Positions 54,630 through 54,699 of a stretch of DNA of 54,699 bases are shown here, piece after piece; positions within the stretch are counted from its first letter, which is position 1; each line of letters starts with the position of its first letter. Source of the stretch: Micromonospora wenchangensis. Its GTDB lineage: Bacteria; Actinomycetota; Actinomycetes; Mycobacteriales; Micromonosporaceae. A program made the translations under genes and the position numbers. Under the pieces are notes generated by a model, which ran no database searches, had not been told where the DNA came from, and saw only the letters and a list, made by a program, of their open reading frames with translations. The stretch spans positions 1 through 54,699 of the forward strand of contig NZ_MZMV01000048.1 of the NCBI RefSeq assembly GCF_002210435.1, written 5' to 3'.

Positions 54630-54699
54630 TCAGCGGGCGCTGCCGTCGGCGCCACCGTCGTGCTGACCGGGCGTCGCGCCACCGTCGGCCGGACCCTCC
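54630..54699 (-). CDS. C-terminal end of a minus-strand gene running off the right edge
   Basis: The TGA at 54632-54630 closes a frame with no start in the window; the visible tail is Gly/Asp/Ala-rich (PGQHDGGADGSAR). Only 23 codons are seen, so the product cannot be named. Spacing to the JmjC gene is 9 bp, suggesting one operon. Confidence 0.5.
   Translation of the reverse strand, partial: EGPADGGATPGQHDGGADGSAR

Overview
This 54.7 kb window is very GC-rich chromosomal DNA (roughly 72-75% G+C by eye). It has many GTG starts, many 4-base ATGA/GTGA gene overlaps, an mshC (mycothiol) gene, and F420/flavin luciferase-like oxidoreductases. It comes from an actinomycete, most likely a Micromonosporaceae member; the family is inferred from gene content and style, not from a phylogenetic marker. 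No tRNA, rRNA, CRISPR array, insertion sequence or phage gene was found.

Region 1 (1-1926): a secreted PQQ-type sugar dehydrogenase with a Pro/Thr repeat linker running off the left edge, and a divergent SUKH-like small protein. Region 2 (1994-13590, minus strand): a sulfur-scavenging locus. One coupled operon holds a peptide-type ABC importer (SBP, two permeases, double ATPase), four luciferase-like monooxygenases and a GNAT acetyltransferase; the unit upstream encodes a flavin reductase. Each unit starts with a short Cys-containing leader peptide, and the two peptides share a 14-residue pattern. Each is preceded by a 17-bp CCTA-N9-TAGG palindrome lying between promoter-like boxes. Together this suggests repression plus leader-peptide attenuation by cysteine supply. 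Region 3 (13656-22770): a large membrane/secreted HExxH + vWFD protein, an alpha/beta hydrolase divergent from an ECF sigma factor with a SnoaL-like tail, a GH43-like/AbfB secreted enzyme divergent from a ROK regulator, a RidA-like protein divergent from an HxlR regulator, and a small unknown.

Region 4 (22882-36739) is mostly core actinobacterial genes: metH, a PAC2 protein, a GntR/UTRA regulator, a LysE exporter divergent from an Lrp/AsnC regulator, mshC, a SCO1664-like protein, a DUF3090 protein, a histidine phosphatase, uppP, an F420-type oxidoreductase and an aldo/keto reductase. A 20-bp-arm palindromic element sits between asnC and mshC.

Region 5 (36740-40146) is the most interesting stretch: a compact RiPP-like cluster. 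A 40-residue precursor-like peptide ending in GCRNDVCG is followed by a strong hairpin, then a ThiF/E1-like adenylyltransferase, a membrane HEAWH metalloprotease (M50-like) and a DUF3105 protein, all coupled by 4-base overlaps. Both enzymes appear to carry an N-terminal PqqD/RRE-like domain. I do not recognise this combination as a named RiPP class.

Region 6 (40222-48400): a DUF5703 protein, an acidic His-tailed hypothetical, an M20 peptidase, a hemerythrin-like protein, a LysR regulator, small unknowns, a DUF3140 protein, a ClpC-like AAA+ unfoldase and a NYN/PIN-like protein. Region 7 (48613-53289) is a second unusual system: a coupled four-gene cassette with an 86-aa all-helical protein, a helical/Pro-rich protein, a soluble FtsK/EccC-like ATPase with one intact P-loop, and a coiled-coil membrane protein. 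The right edge has a JmjC/cupin oxygenase and the tail of one more minus-strand gene.
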